Positions 15,943 through 24,820 of a DNA stretch of 64,000 nucleotides are shown here, one piece after another. The position numbers and the translations under genes were made by a program. Every line of letters begins with the position of its first letter. The first letter of the stretch is position 1. The DNA is from Chloroflexota bacterium. GTDB lineage: Bacteria > Chloroflexota > Chloroflexia > Chloroheliales > Chloroheliaceae. The DNA lies in contig JAQBPB010000019.1 of assembly GCA_028287745.1 (NCBI GenBank), forward strand, positions 1 through 64,000, written 5' to 3'. The notes beneath the pieces were generated by a model. The model did no database searches and was not told where the DNA came from. It was given only the letters and a program-made list of their open reading frames with translations.

Positions 15943-17532
15943 TTAAGCCACACTGCCGCTTGGCTCAATCTTTTCAATTTGCTGGGGCTGGGTTGTTTCC
16001 TCATCATCCTCCGGCGGCAGGTCTTCCGAGGCAGGGGTCTTCAGCCAGATAGTAAAGGTCGAACCCTGTTCAAAGGTGCTTTCCAGGCTTATACGGCCAC
16101 CGTGAGCTTCTACGATGTGTTTGACGATAGCCAGGCCCAGGCCGCTTCCGCCGCCCATCCCGGCGCTGCTCTGGCGGCTGCGGGCTTTGTCCACCCGGTA
16201 AAAGCGGTCAAAGATTAGACCATGGTCCCGCTCGGCGATACCGGGGCCGTTGTCCGAGACGGTAATCCGGACCCATTGTTTGCCGCGCACCAGCGAAATA
16301 GTGACCTGGCCTTCTTCCGGCGTATACTTGATGGCGTTATCCACCAGGTTAAGGATGGCCCGTTTAAGCCGGTCCCGGTCCCCTTCGATTGTCACCGGTT
16401 CAAAGTGGCCCAGTTTTAATTGCTGGCGGCGCTGGTCGGCCAGGACGCGGGTTTCTTTGAAAACCTCTAGCACAATGTCGTCCAGCTGTAAGGGAGCCAT
16501 TTCAACCGACTGGCGAGCGTCTGCCTGAGCCAGCAGCAGTAAGTCCTGCACCAGGCGCTGCATGCGGGCGCTTTCGCGTTCGATAGCCTGTAGAGACTCG
16601 GTCTGGTTCACCGGGTCGGGATTGCGCTTGAGCAGGTCTACATTGCCCCGGATAACAGTCAGGGGCGTTCGGAGTTCGTGCGAAGAGTCGGCGATAAACT
16701 GCTTTTGGGCCTTGAAATTTTTATCCAATCTTTCAAGCATGGCGTTAAAGGCCCGGCCCAGGCGGCTTATTTCGTCATTAGATTCCGGGTTGGTCTTGAT
16801 GCGTTCGGCCAGGTCGCCGTTTACGCCAATCCGGTAAGCCGTTTCGGTTATGTCTTCGATTGGCGTAAAGGCCCGGCGGGTGAACCACCAGCCAAAGGTT
16901 CCAAGCAGGAAGAAAGCCAGCACCGAAAGAATTACAAAAGGCCAGACCAACCCGGTAACAATTGCATCGGCTTCTTGCAAGCTCCGCACCACCTGGACAA
17001 ACCCCCGGTTATTGACCCGGTCCAGTTGCAAAGTATAGACCCTGGCCCGCTCGCCGGTGGAAAGCTGCATGTAGCTGAACCCGGTGCCTTCTCTAAGTTT
17101 CTGGCTCAGGGCGTTCTGAGTGCTGACTTTGGTCATTACCTTTAATTCAGGTATTTTACTCAGCACTTTCCCCTGGTTATCGACCAACTGCAAATAGGTC
17201 AGGGCCGCCGCCAGGTCGTTGGGGTCGTTCATGGTTAAAGCGGGGTTATCCGGTATGACGGTAGTGCCGGGCATATATTTGGCCGACCCGCCGGTCCCGC
17301 CGTAAGACCTGGAAAACTGGTCCAGGTCCTTTGGACTAAACCCGCTGTGCGCCAAAAAAACCTGGGCCTGTTCGGCCCGGCTTCTCAGGTCGGAATCTAC
17401 GCCACTTTCAAGGTTGTTGATTACTGACCGGTAGACTACTACCATGAAAGCAACCATGGTAATAAAAACTACTACCGAATAGACCAGGGTTAGCTTGAAG
17501 CGGATAGAATGATGGAAAAGGAACTTCGACAT
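15943..17532 (-). CDS. two-component sensor histidine kinase (OmpR-system type)
   Basis: 529 residues. An N-terminal membrane segment (LTLVYSVVVFITMVAFMVVVY) precedes an extracytoplasmic sensor region of about 150 residues. A second membrane helix (WPFVILSVLAFFLLGTFGWWF) leads into a HAMP domain (RRAFTPIEDIT), then HisKA with the phospho-acceptor His in DSSHELRTPLTVIRGN and HATPase_c with NLVDNAIKYTPEEG, VSDNGPGIA and GGGSGLGLAIVKH. It closely resembles MprB/ArlS-type kinases. Its start overlaps the stop of the response regulator gene by one base (ATGA), so the pair is translationally coupled. The stimulus is unknown. Confidence 0.95.
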   Translation of the reverse strand: MSKFLFHHSIRFKLTLVYSVVVFITMVAFMVVVYRSVINNLESGVDSDLRSRAEQAQVFLAHSGFSPKDLDQFSRSYGGTGGSAKYMPGTTVIPDNPALTMNDPNDLAAALTYLQLVDNQGKVLSKIPELKVMTKVSTQNALSQKLREGTGFSYMQLSTGERARVYTLQLDRVNNRGFVQVVRSLQEADAIVTGLVWPFVILSVLAFFLLGTFGWWFTRRAFTPIEDITETAYRIGVNGDLAERIKTNPESNDEISRLGRAFNAMLERLDKNFKAQKQFIADSSHELRTPLTVIRGNVDLLKRNPDPVNQTESLQAIERESARMQRLVQDLLLLAQADARQSVEMAPLQLDDIVLEVFKETRVLADQRRQQLKLGHFEPVTIEGDRDRLKRAILNLVDNAIKYTPEEGQVTISLVRGKQWVRITVSDNGPGIAERDHGLIFDRFYRVDKARSRQSSAGMGGGSGLGLAIVKHIVEAHGGRISLESTFEQGSTFTIWLKTPASEDLPPEDDEETTQPQQIEKIEPSGSVA

Positions 17533-18236
17533 CAGGCTTGAGCGACCTCATCGGGCTGAACGGCCGGTTCCGGCTCGCGTAAAACGTAACCGACACCCCG
17601 GACGGTATGAATCAACTTGGTCCGGCTGTTGGTTTCCAGCTTGCTCCGCAAATATCGGACATATACCTCGATAATATTGGACTCTCCCCCGAAGTCGTAG
17701 CCCCAGACTTTATCGTAGATAAATTCGCGGTTAAGGACCTGGCGGGGATGTTGTAGAAAGAGCATCAACAGTTCAAATTCTTTGCTGGTTAGCTCAATTA
17801 GCTGGCCGCTTCGCCGGACTTCGTGGGTAGCCGTATTCAGGGTTAAATCGGAAAACTGGAGTAATTGGGCTTCGCCTGGAAGTTTCCGCCGCAGGTGGGC
17901 CCGGATTCGGGCCAGTAGCTCGTCAAAGACGAACGGTTTAACGATATAATCATCGGCCCCGGCGTCCAGCCCGGCGACTTTATCGGTTACGGCGTCTTTG
18001 GCGGTCAGCATCAATACGGGTGTATCGCGCAGCTTGCGCATTTCACGGGCTACTTCAATACCGTCTATTCCCGGCATCATTACATCCAACAAAACAAGGT
18101 CGGGGGCGCTTTCCCGGAACCGGGCAATCGCTTTTTCGCCGGTTTCGGCGGTTTCGACTTCATAACCCTCAAACTTTAACCCCCGGCTGAGCAAGTTTAA
18201 AATTTCCGGGTCGTCATCTACTGCTAAAATTCTCAT
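17532..18236 (-). CDS. OmpR/PhoB-family response regulator
   Basis: 234 residues. Receiver domain with the acidic cluster VDDDPE, phospho-acceptor Asp51 in [11 protein letters not shown], conserved Thr and Lys in LMLTAKDA and IVKPF. The C-terminal winged helix includes [16 protein letters not shown] and VRYLRSKLE, ending [10 protein letters not shown]. First gene of the operon with the sensor kinase. A possible TATAAT on the minus strand about 30 bases before the start could belong to its promoter, but no strong -35 was found. Confidence 0.95.
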   Translation of the reverse strand: MRILAVDDDPEILNLLSRGLKFEGYEVETAETGEKAIARFRESAPDLVLLDVMMPGIDGIEVAREMRKLRDTPVLMLTAKDAVTDKVAGLDAGADDYIVKPFVFDELLARIRAHLRRKLPGEAQLLQFSDLTLNTATHEVRRSGQLIELTSKEFELLMLFLQHPRQVLNREFIYDKVWGYDFGGESNIIEVYVRYLRSKLETNSRTKLIHTVRGVGYVLREPEPAVQPDEVAQA

Positions 18237-18399
18237 TATATTATTCCTGCACTATTATTCCGGATTATATTTTGCCCTGAGAAATGCCCATAATTTTTAT
18301 TCCAATGTTCTCAAGGTAGCCAAAAATTGGGTTTGCAACCCGGTCAAAGATTAATACGTAATTGAAGGCTTGCCGGTTTCAGAGTCGGGAGAATGCACA

Positions 18400-18840
18400 T
18401 TATTGAGGCGGCCAGACTACCCGCCACCCGGCGTCCTGTTGTAAAAGGACCAGTGACTCGAACAGGGGCAGCTTGCGGTTATCCTGCAATGTCAGTTCGA
18501 CCTGGTAGGCTATACTGGCCCGCTTACCCACAATGTTAGGCTCCTGAATCCGCACAATCTCGGTGTGGGTAATCCCGGCTTCCTGTTTGGCCCTGGTCAG
18601 GCGGTCAATAAACTGGCTGCGGCTGACCTTTAGTTGCGAGTCGTTAGATAGTAAATCATAGGCGGAAGTGTAAGCTGAGTCGCGCATATTTTCCAGGTAT
18701 TGCCGGGCAATATTGGCGGGCTGGACGTTATCGGCACAGGCTGTCAGGAACACAGATAAGAGCAGCAACCCGGCAACCAGCAGACAATTATAAGCGGAAC
18801 GTACAAATTTCAATTTGATAAAGAATGATTTAGCCAACAA
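18400..18840 (-). CDS. lipoprotein with NTF2-like/DUF4878-type domain
   Basis: About 146 residues from TTG at 18840, which has a GGGTTGGGG purine-rich stretch upstream; longer readings run into the preceding gene in another frame. The N-terminus has a basic stretch, a hydrophobic core (LLVAGLLLLSVF) and a lipobox LTAC, so it should be lipid-anchored outside the membrane. The mature part (IARQYLENMRDSAYTSAYDLLSND...) resembles small NTF2-like domains such as DUF4878. It is the third gene of an operon with the pseudophosphatase-propeller protein; its stop lies 10 bases after the preceding gene. Confidence 0.7.
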   Translation of the reverse strand: MLAKSFFIKLKFVRSAYNCLLVAGLLLLSVFLTACADNVQPANIARQYLENMRDSAYTSAYDLLSNDSQLKVSRSQFIDRLTRAKQEAGITHTEIVRIQEPNIVGKRASIAYQVELTLQDNRKLPLFESLVLLQQDAGWRVVWPPQ

Positions 18841-18850
18841 ACCCCAACCC

Positions 18851-19774
18851 TTATTTAGTAGTAACCGGCCTGCCCAGCGCCCAACCCGGCGCGCCCAGCA
18901 AAACATCTTCCGTCCGGAAGCCCATCCAGCCATCCCCGTTATAGTCTTTCTGGCCCAATAACTCGGCCACCCGGTTAATAAAATCGGCCCGGCCCAGGCG
19001 CTGATTATACTCATTCTCGCCCAGGTAGTCTACCGCCAGTCCCAGGGCCAGTTGTGAAGCGTTCGGGTAGGTGGGGCTGCCGATAAAAGCATCCAGGTCA
19101 CCCTGGCTGTCCAACCGGTCGGCGATTTCGCGCTGCAGCCCAAAGACTTTCTCACCATCTTCGCGCTTGATGGCCTGAGGTGCCTCGACAATTAAGGGAA
19201 CCGCATAATCGAATAAAGTGCCGTTTAACGAAAGCAGCAAATGGCCCCAGTTGGTCTGGGCCGGTAAAAGCCCGGCACCCTGCCCGGCGTCCTGGCGCAC
19301 ATTTAGCTTTACCTCCAGGCGGCCGCTGCCGCTGCCATTGATAAAGCGGTCCGGTACCGGGTTTAACCAGGGCGGCTGGGCGAAAAGGCGGCCGCGCAGG
19401 CCCCCGCCAAGTTCCAGGGTCAGCGTTTTAGTTAGCGGGCTGCCGGATTTTAGTATGCCCAGGCTCACCAGGTCAAAAGTGGGGGTATTGCTGGGGAAAA
19501 TTGGCGCTTCCAGGTTGGCCCATTCCAGCGAAGCCGGGGCGGATGGGAAAAGCAAGCGAAGTGATTCGCCCAGGTAATCACTGGTCGTGCCATCGGCGGC
19601 TGGTTGGGTCGTTTGAGAGGTTGGGGCGTTGGTAGGCGGCGCGGTCTGGGCGGCCGCCGGGCGGGCAATATACAGGACCGCCGCCAGGCCAAAGACCAGG
19701 CCAAGCAGCAACCCCGCCCGGGTAAGGCGCCTTACCCGGGCGGGTCGGTTAGAAATAAGCCGTTTTTGCACCAT
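18851..19774 (-). CDS. membrane-anchored extracellular protein of unknown function
   Basis: 307 residues. One N-terminal hydrophobic helix (GLLLGLVFGLAAVLYIA) with an Ala-rich AQTAP site that could be a signal-peptide cleavage site, then a Thr/Pro linker and a beta-rich extracellular part of about 250 residues with no recognised family. A stretch near the C-terminus (DYNGDGWMGFRTEDV) resembles an EF-hand/dockerin calcium loop, DxNxDGxxxxxD-like. Its start codon overlaps the stop of the upstream 964-residue gene by one base, so the two are translated together. Confidence 0.65.
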   Translation of the reverse strand: MVQKRLISNRPARVRRLTRAGLLLGLVFGLAAVLYIARPAAAQTAPPTNAPTSQTTQPAADGTTSDYLGESLRLLFPSAPASLEWANLEAPIFPSNTPTFDLVSLGILKSGSPLTKTLTLELGGGLRGRLFAQPPWLNPVPDRFINGSGSGRLEVKLNVRQDAGQGAGLLPAQTNWGHLLLSLNGTLFDYAVPLIVEAPQAIKREDGEKVFGLQREIADRLDSQGDLDAFIGSPTYPNASQLALGLAVDYLGENEYNQRLGRADFINRVAELLGQKDYNGDGWMGFRTEDVLLGAPGWALGRPVTTK

Positions 19775-22668
19775 TAAGCTTTAGGTGTGGTCTGGGTCGG
19801 AATAACCGTTACCCCGGTGGCAGCGCCCGTGCCAGGCGTGCGGACAGCCGGGGTAACGGGCGTAGTGACCGGTGTTACCGGGCCGTCGGTCAGGTTATAG
19901 ACGTAAATTTTTTGCGGACCTACCAGGTAAATCTTTTTATTTCCCTCATCAACCGCTATATCTTTCAATCCGCTAAATTCTTTGTTGCCTTCGGCTGACT
20001 GGAACTGTTGAATAAACGTGCCGTTGGATTTGTTAAATTGCAGAACCCGGTTTTCCCCGTCCAGCACGAACAGGTAGGGGTAATCCAGGCTACCGGCATT
20101 CAGCACGTAAGGATTGATAAAGGCTGGCCCCAGCCGGGCGTCTTTGGAAAGGTCGAATTGCCTGGTGATTTCCCCTTTATCTTTGCCGGTCGGCCGCTGC
20201 ATCTGGAAGAGCTTGCCATCTTTGCTCAGGGAATAGACCACGCCATCAATGGCAAAGCCGCCTGCTTTATCCAGGTTAAGGGTGGGAACCAGGTTCGGGT
20301 TAACCCAGTCGTCCGGTTTCGTAGCGTAGTTCCCTGCGTTGTACTTCCAGATCTGGCCTGAACCGGTCCCGGTCAGGTACAAGTTACCTTCATAAGAAGC
20401 GGCCATGAAATTGCCTTTAGGCGAGCCGCCCAGGGTTTGCGCGGACCATGTCCCGGCGTTTTTATTGTAGCTCCAGGCCAGGTTGCCGTCATCCAGCACC
20501 AGCAGGCCGTCGGGCCGGGAGACCATTGCGACCGGCGCTCCAAAAGTGTTATTACCGGCCTTCTCGCCAGACTTGAGTATCGGCTTGACTGTGCCCAGCA
20601 CATCGGCGGTATAGATGGTCTTGCGGCCGGTATCCATTAAATAAAGCTGGTCGCCTTTAGCCGAAATTACCGCCTTGCTCAGGCTTACATCGGTTCCCTG
20701 GGTTGAAAGGTCCAGGGCCACCCGCAAATCAGGCGGGACCGCCACTTTATTGACCGCATTGAGGCTTTGTCTAACCGCATTGGCGGTAGTCTGAATTTCC
20801 GGTAAGTCGGATTTCTCTTTACGGGCCGCTGCCAGGTCGGCGGTGGCCTGGTTTAACAGGTCACGGGCACCGGCCGGATTGGCATCAATCATTTGCTGGG
20901 CGTTAACCCGCTTGCTTTCCGCCGCCTGGACCAGTTGAATCGCTTTGCCCTTATTGCCGCCGACCGCGCCGGTAGCAACCGAAAGGATCAGCAGGACAAC
21001 CGCCAGGCCCAGGACCAGCCCGACCCCGGCCATAATTATCGACCGGTTCCGGAGGCTCAGGTTGTTAAAGGACGGCCTTTTTTTGACCGGCGGGCCGTAG
21101 CCGTCACCGCCGACCATATCGAAATAGGGCGAACTGGGCGGCTGGGCTTTAACCCGGCCCTGATTTTCCGGTACCACCTTTTTTTCCCACCAGCGTTTTT
21201 TCACTTCTACCGGCTCGTCATAATCTTCGGCCACAACCGGTATTTCGGGGATAGGCGCGCGATAGCTCTTTACAAAGGGCCGGGTTGAATTCGGCCTGGA
21301 ACTGACCGGCGCACCGCCCTGTCCCGGTTCCCTGGAAGCATTGGTGTAAGAAAAATTGCGCTGGCCGGGCTGGTTTGGCAATCCATCCGGACCGAGCCGG
21401 GGGGTGAAAGGTTTGGGCTTTATCGGGCCGGGTGAGGTAACAATTTCGTCAGAATCGGCGATAGAAGGGGTTTCCTGGTCCAGCGTGCGCCCTCGCAAGA
21501 AAGCGGGCCGGTTCAAGTCATCATCCTCGCGGTGCATCCAGGACCCGGCATCCATTTCTTCATTAGTGAGTGGAGCCAGCGGGTCGTTGTCAGGGGCGTA
21601 CTCGGGATGGTGGGCGGCGGTTAACCGGGTACTCTCGCCTGGTTTGCCGGACAATTTTACAGGTTTGGTTATTTCGCGGGGAGCCTCGGCGGCGGCTTTT
21701 TCGCCGTTGAAAGTGTGGGCCGGGGCTATTTCTTCAAAATAATCACCATCATCAAACTCAGAGTCCTGTTTAGGAGCGCGTGGGTTAAGGCGGGCGGCCA
21801 GCAAGCTTACCGCCCCGGCAACCCCTTCGGCCGTGCTTTTCCAGCCATTATCGGTTTGGCGGTCCGGGCTGAGCCTGCCGCCAATTTCGTCCCGGGTGCC
21901 GATAATAATGGCGTAGCCGTCGGTCATTTTCTGCTTGCGCGAAAATTCGGACAGGTTTGCCAGGGCCGCCAGGCTATCCGGCTGGTCTAAAATCCATTTC
22001 AGGTCATTTTCCTGAAAAAGGCGGGTGTAGGTGGAGGAGCAAAGGACCAGCAAATCGCCCGTTTCAAAGATATTGCGGGTTAGAATGGGGTCAATCGTGG
22101 TATAGCGGCCCAGCGCCGGAAGACTGCTATTGTGCCGGGGTAAAGGCAAGGTGGCCTGCGGGTCAGCCCCGGTCCGGGCCCGGCCATGTAGCTGGTCGGT
22201 CGAGCGGTCCTGCTGGCCGGTTAAGGCGCTGGCCGGTAGAGTTTTGATTTCGCCCTGTTGAAAGAGGTACGCCCTGGTCGGCAGCATCTGGCCTGTATAA
22301 ACTTCGTTGCCCCGCACCAGGGCTACGGTCAGGCCCACGCCCCGGCGTTCGGGCGGCATCAAAGTGCTGTTAGTATTGAAAACCAGCTGGTTGGCTTTTT
22401 CCAGGGCATGTTTAAGCGCCCCGGTAATCGAAGTATTCGAAGTATTATAAAAGTCGTGGAGAATGGTATCCTGGACTTCGCGGCATAGCTCAATATCACC
22501 GGGGCGTGGTTTGCCGATAGACATGGCTTCGGTTTCGGTAATGATGTAAAGTGTTCCCCGTTTTTGGAGTACCGGTGGGGGAATGATTTGTTCAGCGTCT
22601 ACCAGGCAATCTCCCCGGTCGCGGCGTACGCCGTTACTCAGCTCTAGCTGGTTTGCTACTATATACAT
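19774..22668 (-). CDS. PP2C-like pseudophosphatase with membrane helix and extracellular beta-propeller
   Basis: 964 residues. Residues 1-260 follow the PP2C fold (ALKHALEKANQLVF, RRGVGLTVALVRGNEVYTGQMLPTRAYLF split around residue 125, GDLLVLCSSTYTRLF), but the metal-binding acidic residues are gone. The usual DGMGG region reads ITETEAMSIG (43-52), GDSR reads QMLPTR, and CSDG reads CSST (210-213). Residues 260-540 are disordered and acidic/proline-rich. One membrane helix lies at about 544-566, followed by a helical linker and a region of about 280 residues with repeated YLMD/YLTG/YLVGP strands like an NHL-type propeller, and a Thr/Pro tail. It is probably a signalling scaffold that senses outside and binds inside. 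First gene of an operon with two other exported proteins. Confidence 0.75.
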   Translation of the reverse strand: MYIVANQLELSNGVRRDRGDCLVDAEQIIPPPVLQKRGTLYIITETEAMSIGKPRPGDIELCREVQDTILHDFYNTSNTSITGALKHALEKANQLVFNTNSTLMPPERRGVGLTVALVRGNEVYTGQMLPTRAYLFQQGEIKTLPASALTGQQDRSTDQLHGRARTGADPQATLPLPRHNSSLPALGRYTTIDPILTRNIFETGDLLVLCSSTYTRLFQENDLKWILDQPDSLAALANLSEFSRKQKMTDGYAIIIGTRDEIGGRLSPDRQTDNGWKSTAEGVAGAVSLLAARLNPRAPKQDSEFDDGDYFEEIAPAHTFNGEKAAAEAPREITKPVKLSGKPGESTRLTAAHHPEYAPDNDPLAPLTNEEMDAGSWMHREDDDLNRPAFLRGRTLDQETPSIADSDEIVTSPGPIKPKPFTPRLGPDGLPNQPGQRNFSYTNASREPGQGGAPVSSRPNSTRPFVKSYRAPIPEIPVVAEDYDEPVEVKKRWWEKKVVPENQGRVKAQPPSSPYFDMVGGDGYGPPVKKRPSFNNLSLRNRSIIMAGVGLVLGLAVVLLILSVATGAVGGNKGKAIQLVQAAESKRVNAQQMIDANPAGARDLLNQATADLAAARKEKSDLPEIQTTANAVRQSLNAVNKVAVPPDLRVALDLSTQGTDVSLSKAVISAKGDQLYLMDTGRKTIYTADVLGTVKPILKSGEKAGNNTFGAPVAMVSRPDGLLVLDDGNLAWSYNKNAGTWSAQTLGGSPKGNFMAASYEGNLYLTGTGSGQIWKYNAGNYATKPDDWVNPNLVPTLNLDKAGGFAIDGVVYSLSKDGKLFQMQRPTGKDKGEITRQFDLSKDARLGPAFINPYVLNAGSLDYPYLFVLDGENRVLQFNKSNGTFIQQFQSAEGNKEFSGLKDIAVDEGNKKIYLVGPQKIYVYNLTDGPVTPVTTPVTPAVRTPGTGAATGVTVIPTQTTPKA

Positions 22669-22822
22669 AGCTTCACCCCTTTTTAGACCAGGAGGATAAT
22701 TAAACTAAATTATATTATGTGTGATAAATAATTATAAACAAACATTTCAGGTTTGTCTATAGATTTTTTGCCCTATATGTCTTACTATACTTATCCCATA
22801 ATATGAAATTTGTCAACTAAAA
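22669..22822 (-). promoter_or_regulatory. upstream region of the pseudophosphatase operon
   Basis: AT-rich 150 bases. On the minus strand TTGACA (22811-22816 on the plus strand reads TGTCAA) is followed 17 bases later by TAAGTA and shortly after by TATAGT; either could be the -10 but neither is ideal. AGGGGTG precedes the start codon. Confidence 0.4.
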
Positions 22823-22855
22823 GACCGGAAGCTGGCTTTTAGCCAGCTTCCGGTC
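22823..22855 (-). terminator. intrinsic terminator of the flp-like gene
   Basis: Perfect 15-bp stem (22823-22837 with 22841-22855), three-base loop, followed on the minus strand by CTTTTA. It lies 29 bases past the pilin stop. Confidence 0.75.
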
Positions 22856-22883
22856 ACTACACCACCCCAGCCAATCTAAGCTG

Positions 22884-23093
22884 TTAACTCAACCCTTTGG
22901 TAACGGCGCTAAACATTTCGCCAAGTTGCGGTCCAAGCAAAGTTAGAATCGCAATCACCACAATCGCGACCAGAAGTAGGATAAGGGCGTATTCTACCAA
23001 CCCCTGGCCTTCCTCTAAAGCTGGTTCTGCTGCTCTTCCGTTTAGCTCTGACCGGCCCTTGAGCTGATTCCACAAGCGATCCAGGTTTATCAA
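22884..23093 (-). CDS. Flp/Fap-type pilin subunit
   Basis: 69 residues. A short N-terminal charged region ends in GQGLVEYALILLLVAIVVIAILTLLGPQ: the Glu and Tyr of GLVEYAL and the long hydrophobic helix are the hallmark of class IVb Flp pilins, which are cut after the Gly by a TadV-type prepilin peptidase and assembled by the Tad machinery. The predicted leader is longer than in many Flp proteins. No tad, cpa or peptidase gene is in the window, and the gene is flanked by its own terminator. Confidence 0.85.
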   Translation of the reverse strand: MINLDRLWNQLKGRSELNGRAAEPALEEGQGLVEYALILLLVAIVVIAILTLLGPQLGEMFSAVTKGLS

Positions 23094-23235
23094 GGTAAAG
23101 TCCTCCTGCCTGCTGCTATTTTTTTAGTATTTAAGGGAAACCAAAAAATCTGGTCTGTAGCCCACCAGAATCAGCTAAAATCGGAGAGTTTGCACGGGTT
23201 ATTAGAAAATACAATCGCGTTGGATTTTTCTAACA

Positions 23236-23265
23236 TTGTTAAAGTATATATTGTTTTAATATAAT
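23236..23265 (+). promoter_or_regulatory. probable promoter for the M20-like gene
   Basis: TTGTTA at 23236-23241, 18-base spacer, TATAAT at 23260-23265, about 105 bases before the start codon at 23372. Confidence 0.5.
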
Positions 23266-23371
23266 AAACAAGCGAATGGGACTAAAGTACTAGACCCCAA
23301 ATAGGTTTTCAGGAAGCAAATATGTTAACTTAAACATGGTCCGGATACTCTAAAAAAAGAAAGTTGCTGCC

Positions 23372-24820
23372 ATGTCTGAACTCTTTTCTTCCCACTCGCC
23401 GCTGCCCGGCCAACCGGGCCTTCCCGCGCTGCCCGACCGGCTTATAATGATTGATGCCGAAATCAACCGGCAAGCTTCGCGCTATCTCAAAGAAGCCCGG
23501 CAGCAGCTTGACCGGCTGACCGATGACCTGCCGGACGGTTGGCAGGTTCAAAAATGGGGTAAAACCGTATTCGGCCAGTACCAGGGCAGCGGGTCCGCCA
23601 GTTTGCTGGTCTACTTTCCGGCCCTTCCGGCAAGCCGCTACAACCTTTCCGCCCTCCTGGCGGCCGCCGCTGCCTGGCAAACGGTGGCGGGTGAGCTGCC
23701 TGTAACCCTGAAGTTTTTATGGGGGCCGCTGGATAAAACCCTCCTGAGCGAACACGCCGCCGACCTCGCCGCCAGCGCGATTATTTACGCCGAGGGCGAG
23801 TACCGCCAGGGCCGCCCGTTGATTAGCCTGGGTATGAAAGGGCTGCTGGAAGTGGAACTGCGCGTGACTACCATGAGCAAAGCCGCGCCCAGCGTTTTTT
23901 CAGAAATTATGCCCGCCGCTTCCTGGACGTTGGTCCAGGCGATTGCCGCCCTGAAAAGCGATTCCCAGGAAGTCCAGATAGAGGACTTTGAAGATAACCT
24001 GGCTCCGCTTCCGGCCGAGGAAAGCCGGGCTTTGCTCAAAGCCACCCCCGATTTCTCACCTGAGCTGGCCCGGCGCCTGGAAGATTACGGCCTGAGCGGT
24101 TATGTCTTTAACCTGAACGACCAGTTGGTCCTGCAAACTCAGTTTATGGTCCCTACGGTTAATGTTTCGGCCCTGGAGTGCGGCAGTTTTGACCGGGCGG
24201 GCCGCCTGAAACTGCCAGCCAGCGCCCGCGCCCGCCTGGACTTTCACCTGGTACCCTACCAGGATCCCGACCAGGTCTTTGAATTGGTTAAGAATCACCT
24301 GCTGTCCAAAGATTTTGGGCCGCAGCTTGAAATTATCCAGTTGCCGGGCGCTCTCCGGCCCAGCCGTACGCCCCTATCCGCTGCTTTTATCCAGGCGGCC
24401 CTGGGCGCGGCGAAAAGAGCCGCCGGACAGCCTCCGCTGGTCGGGCCTATCTCACTCTTTAGCGGCCCGCTGGCTTTGCTAAAAGTAGCCCTGGGCAGCC
24501 CTCCGGCTATCTGCTTCGGGCTTGGCCCCGGCCGACCGGGCCGGGCCGATTTTAGCGCCCAGGCCCGGGTGCTGGCCCATCTGCTAACAGTTGTACCGGG
24601 ACTGCCGGGCGATTTTCCTGAAACTTTCCCGGACTGGCCCGTTAGCTCTCTGCAAAACTTTCCGGACCAGCAAGCTGACCCCGAAGGATTGACCTTTGAA
24701 TTACCGGACCTGCCGGACTTTTCCGACATTTCACAATTAATACCGGATTTTCCGGAAATGGAGAATGACCCGTTTGGCTCCGCCCCTAAAAACAAGCCTG
24801 GCAACTTCAGCCTATCCTGA
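23372..24820 (+). CDS. M20-peptidase-like pseudoenzyme
   Basis: 482 residues. The overall pattern matches M20/CNDP dipeptidases: SLLVYFPALPA (78-87) aligns with the LLVYGHYDVQP region, NLSALLAAAAAW with DNKGPLLA, LKFLWGPLDK (113-122) with IKFLFEGEEE, SLGMKGLLEVELRV with the strand entering the dimerisation domain, PTVNVSALECG with PTLNIDGIWGG, and FHLVPYQDPDQVFELVKNHL with the FRLVPNQDP lid-domain helix. The metal-binding His, Asp and Glu residues of all these sites are replaced. It should therefore not be a metallopeptidase; it may bind a peptide or act as a partner. A Pro/Asp-rich tail of about 60 residues follows. Its 3' end overlaps the glycosyltransferase gene by 56 bases, so co-expression is likely. 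Confidence 0.65.
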   Translation: MSELFSSHSPLPGQPGLPALPDRLIMIDAEINRQASRYLKEARQQLDRLTDDLPDGWQVQKWGKTVFGQYQGSGSASLLVYFPALPASRYNLSALLAAAAAWQTVAGELPVTLKFLWGPLDKTLLSEHAADLAASAIIYAEGEYRQGRPLISLGMKGLLEVELRVTTMSKAAPSVFSEIMPAASWTLVQAIAALKSDSQEVQIEDFEDNLAPLPAEESRALLKATPDFSPELARRLEDYGLSGYVFNLNDQLVLQTQFMVPTVNVSALECGSFDRAGRLKLPASARARLDFHLVPYQDPDQVFELVKNHLLSKDFGPQLEIIQLPGALRPSRTPLSAAFIQAALGAAKRAAGQPPLVGPISLFSGPLALLKVALGSPPAICFGLGPGRPGRADFSAQARVLAHLLTVVPGLPGDFPETFPDWPVSSLQNFPDQQADPEGLTFELPDLPDFSDISQLIPDFPEMENDPFGSAPKNKPGNFSLS

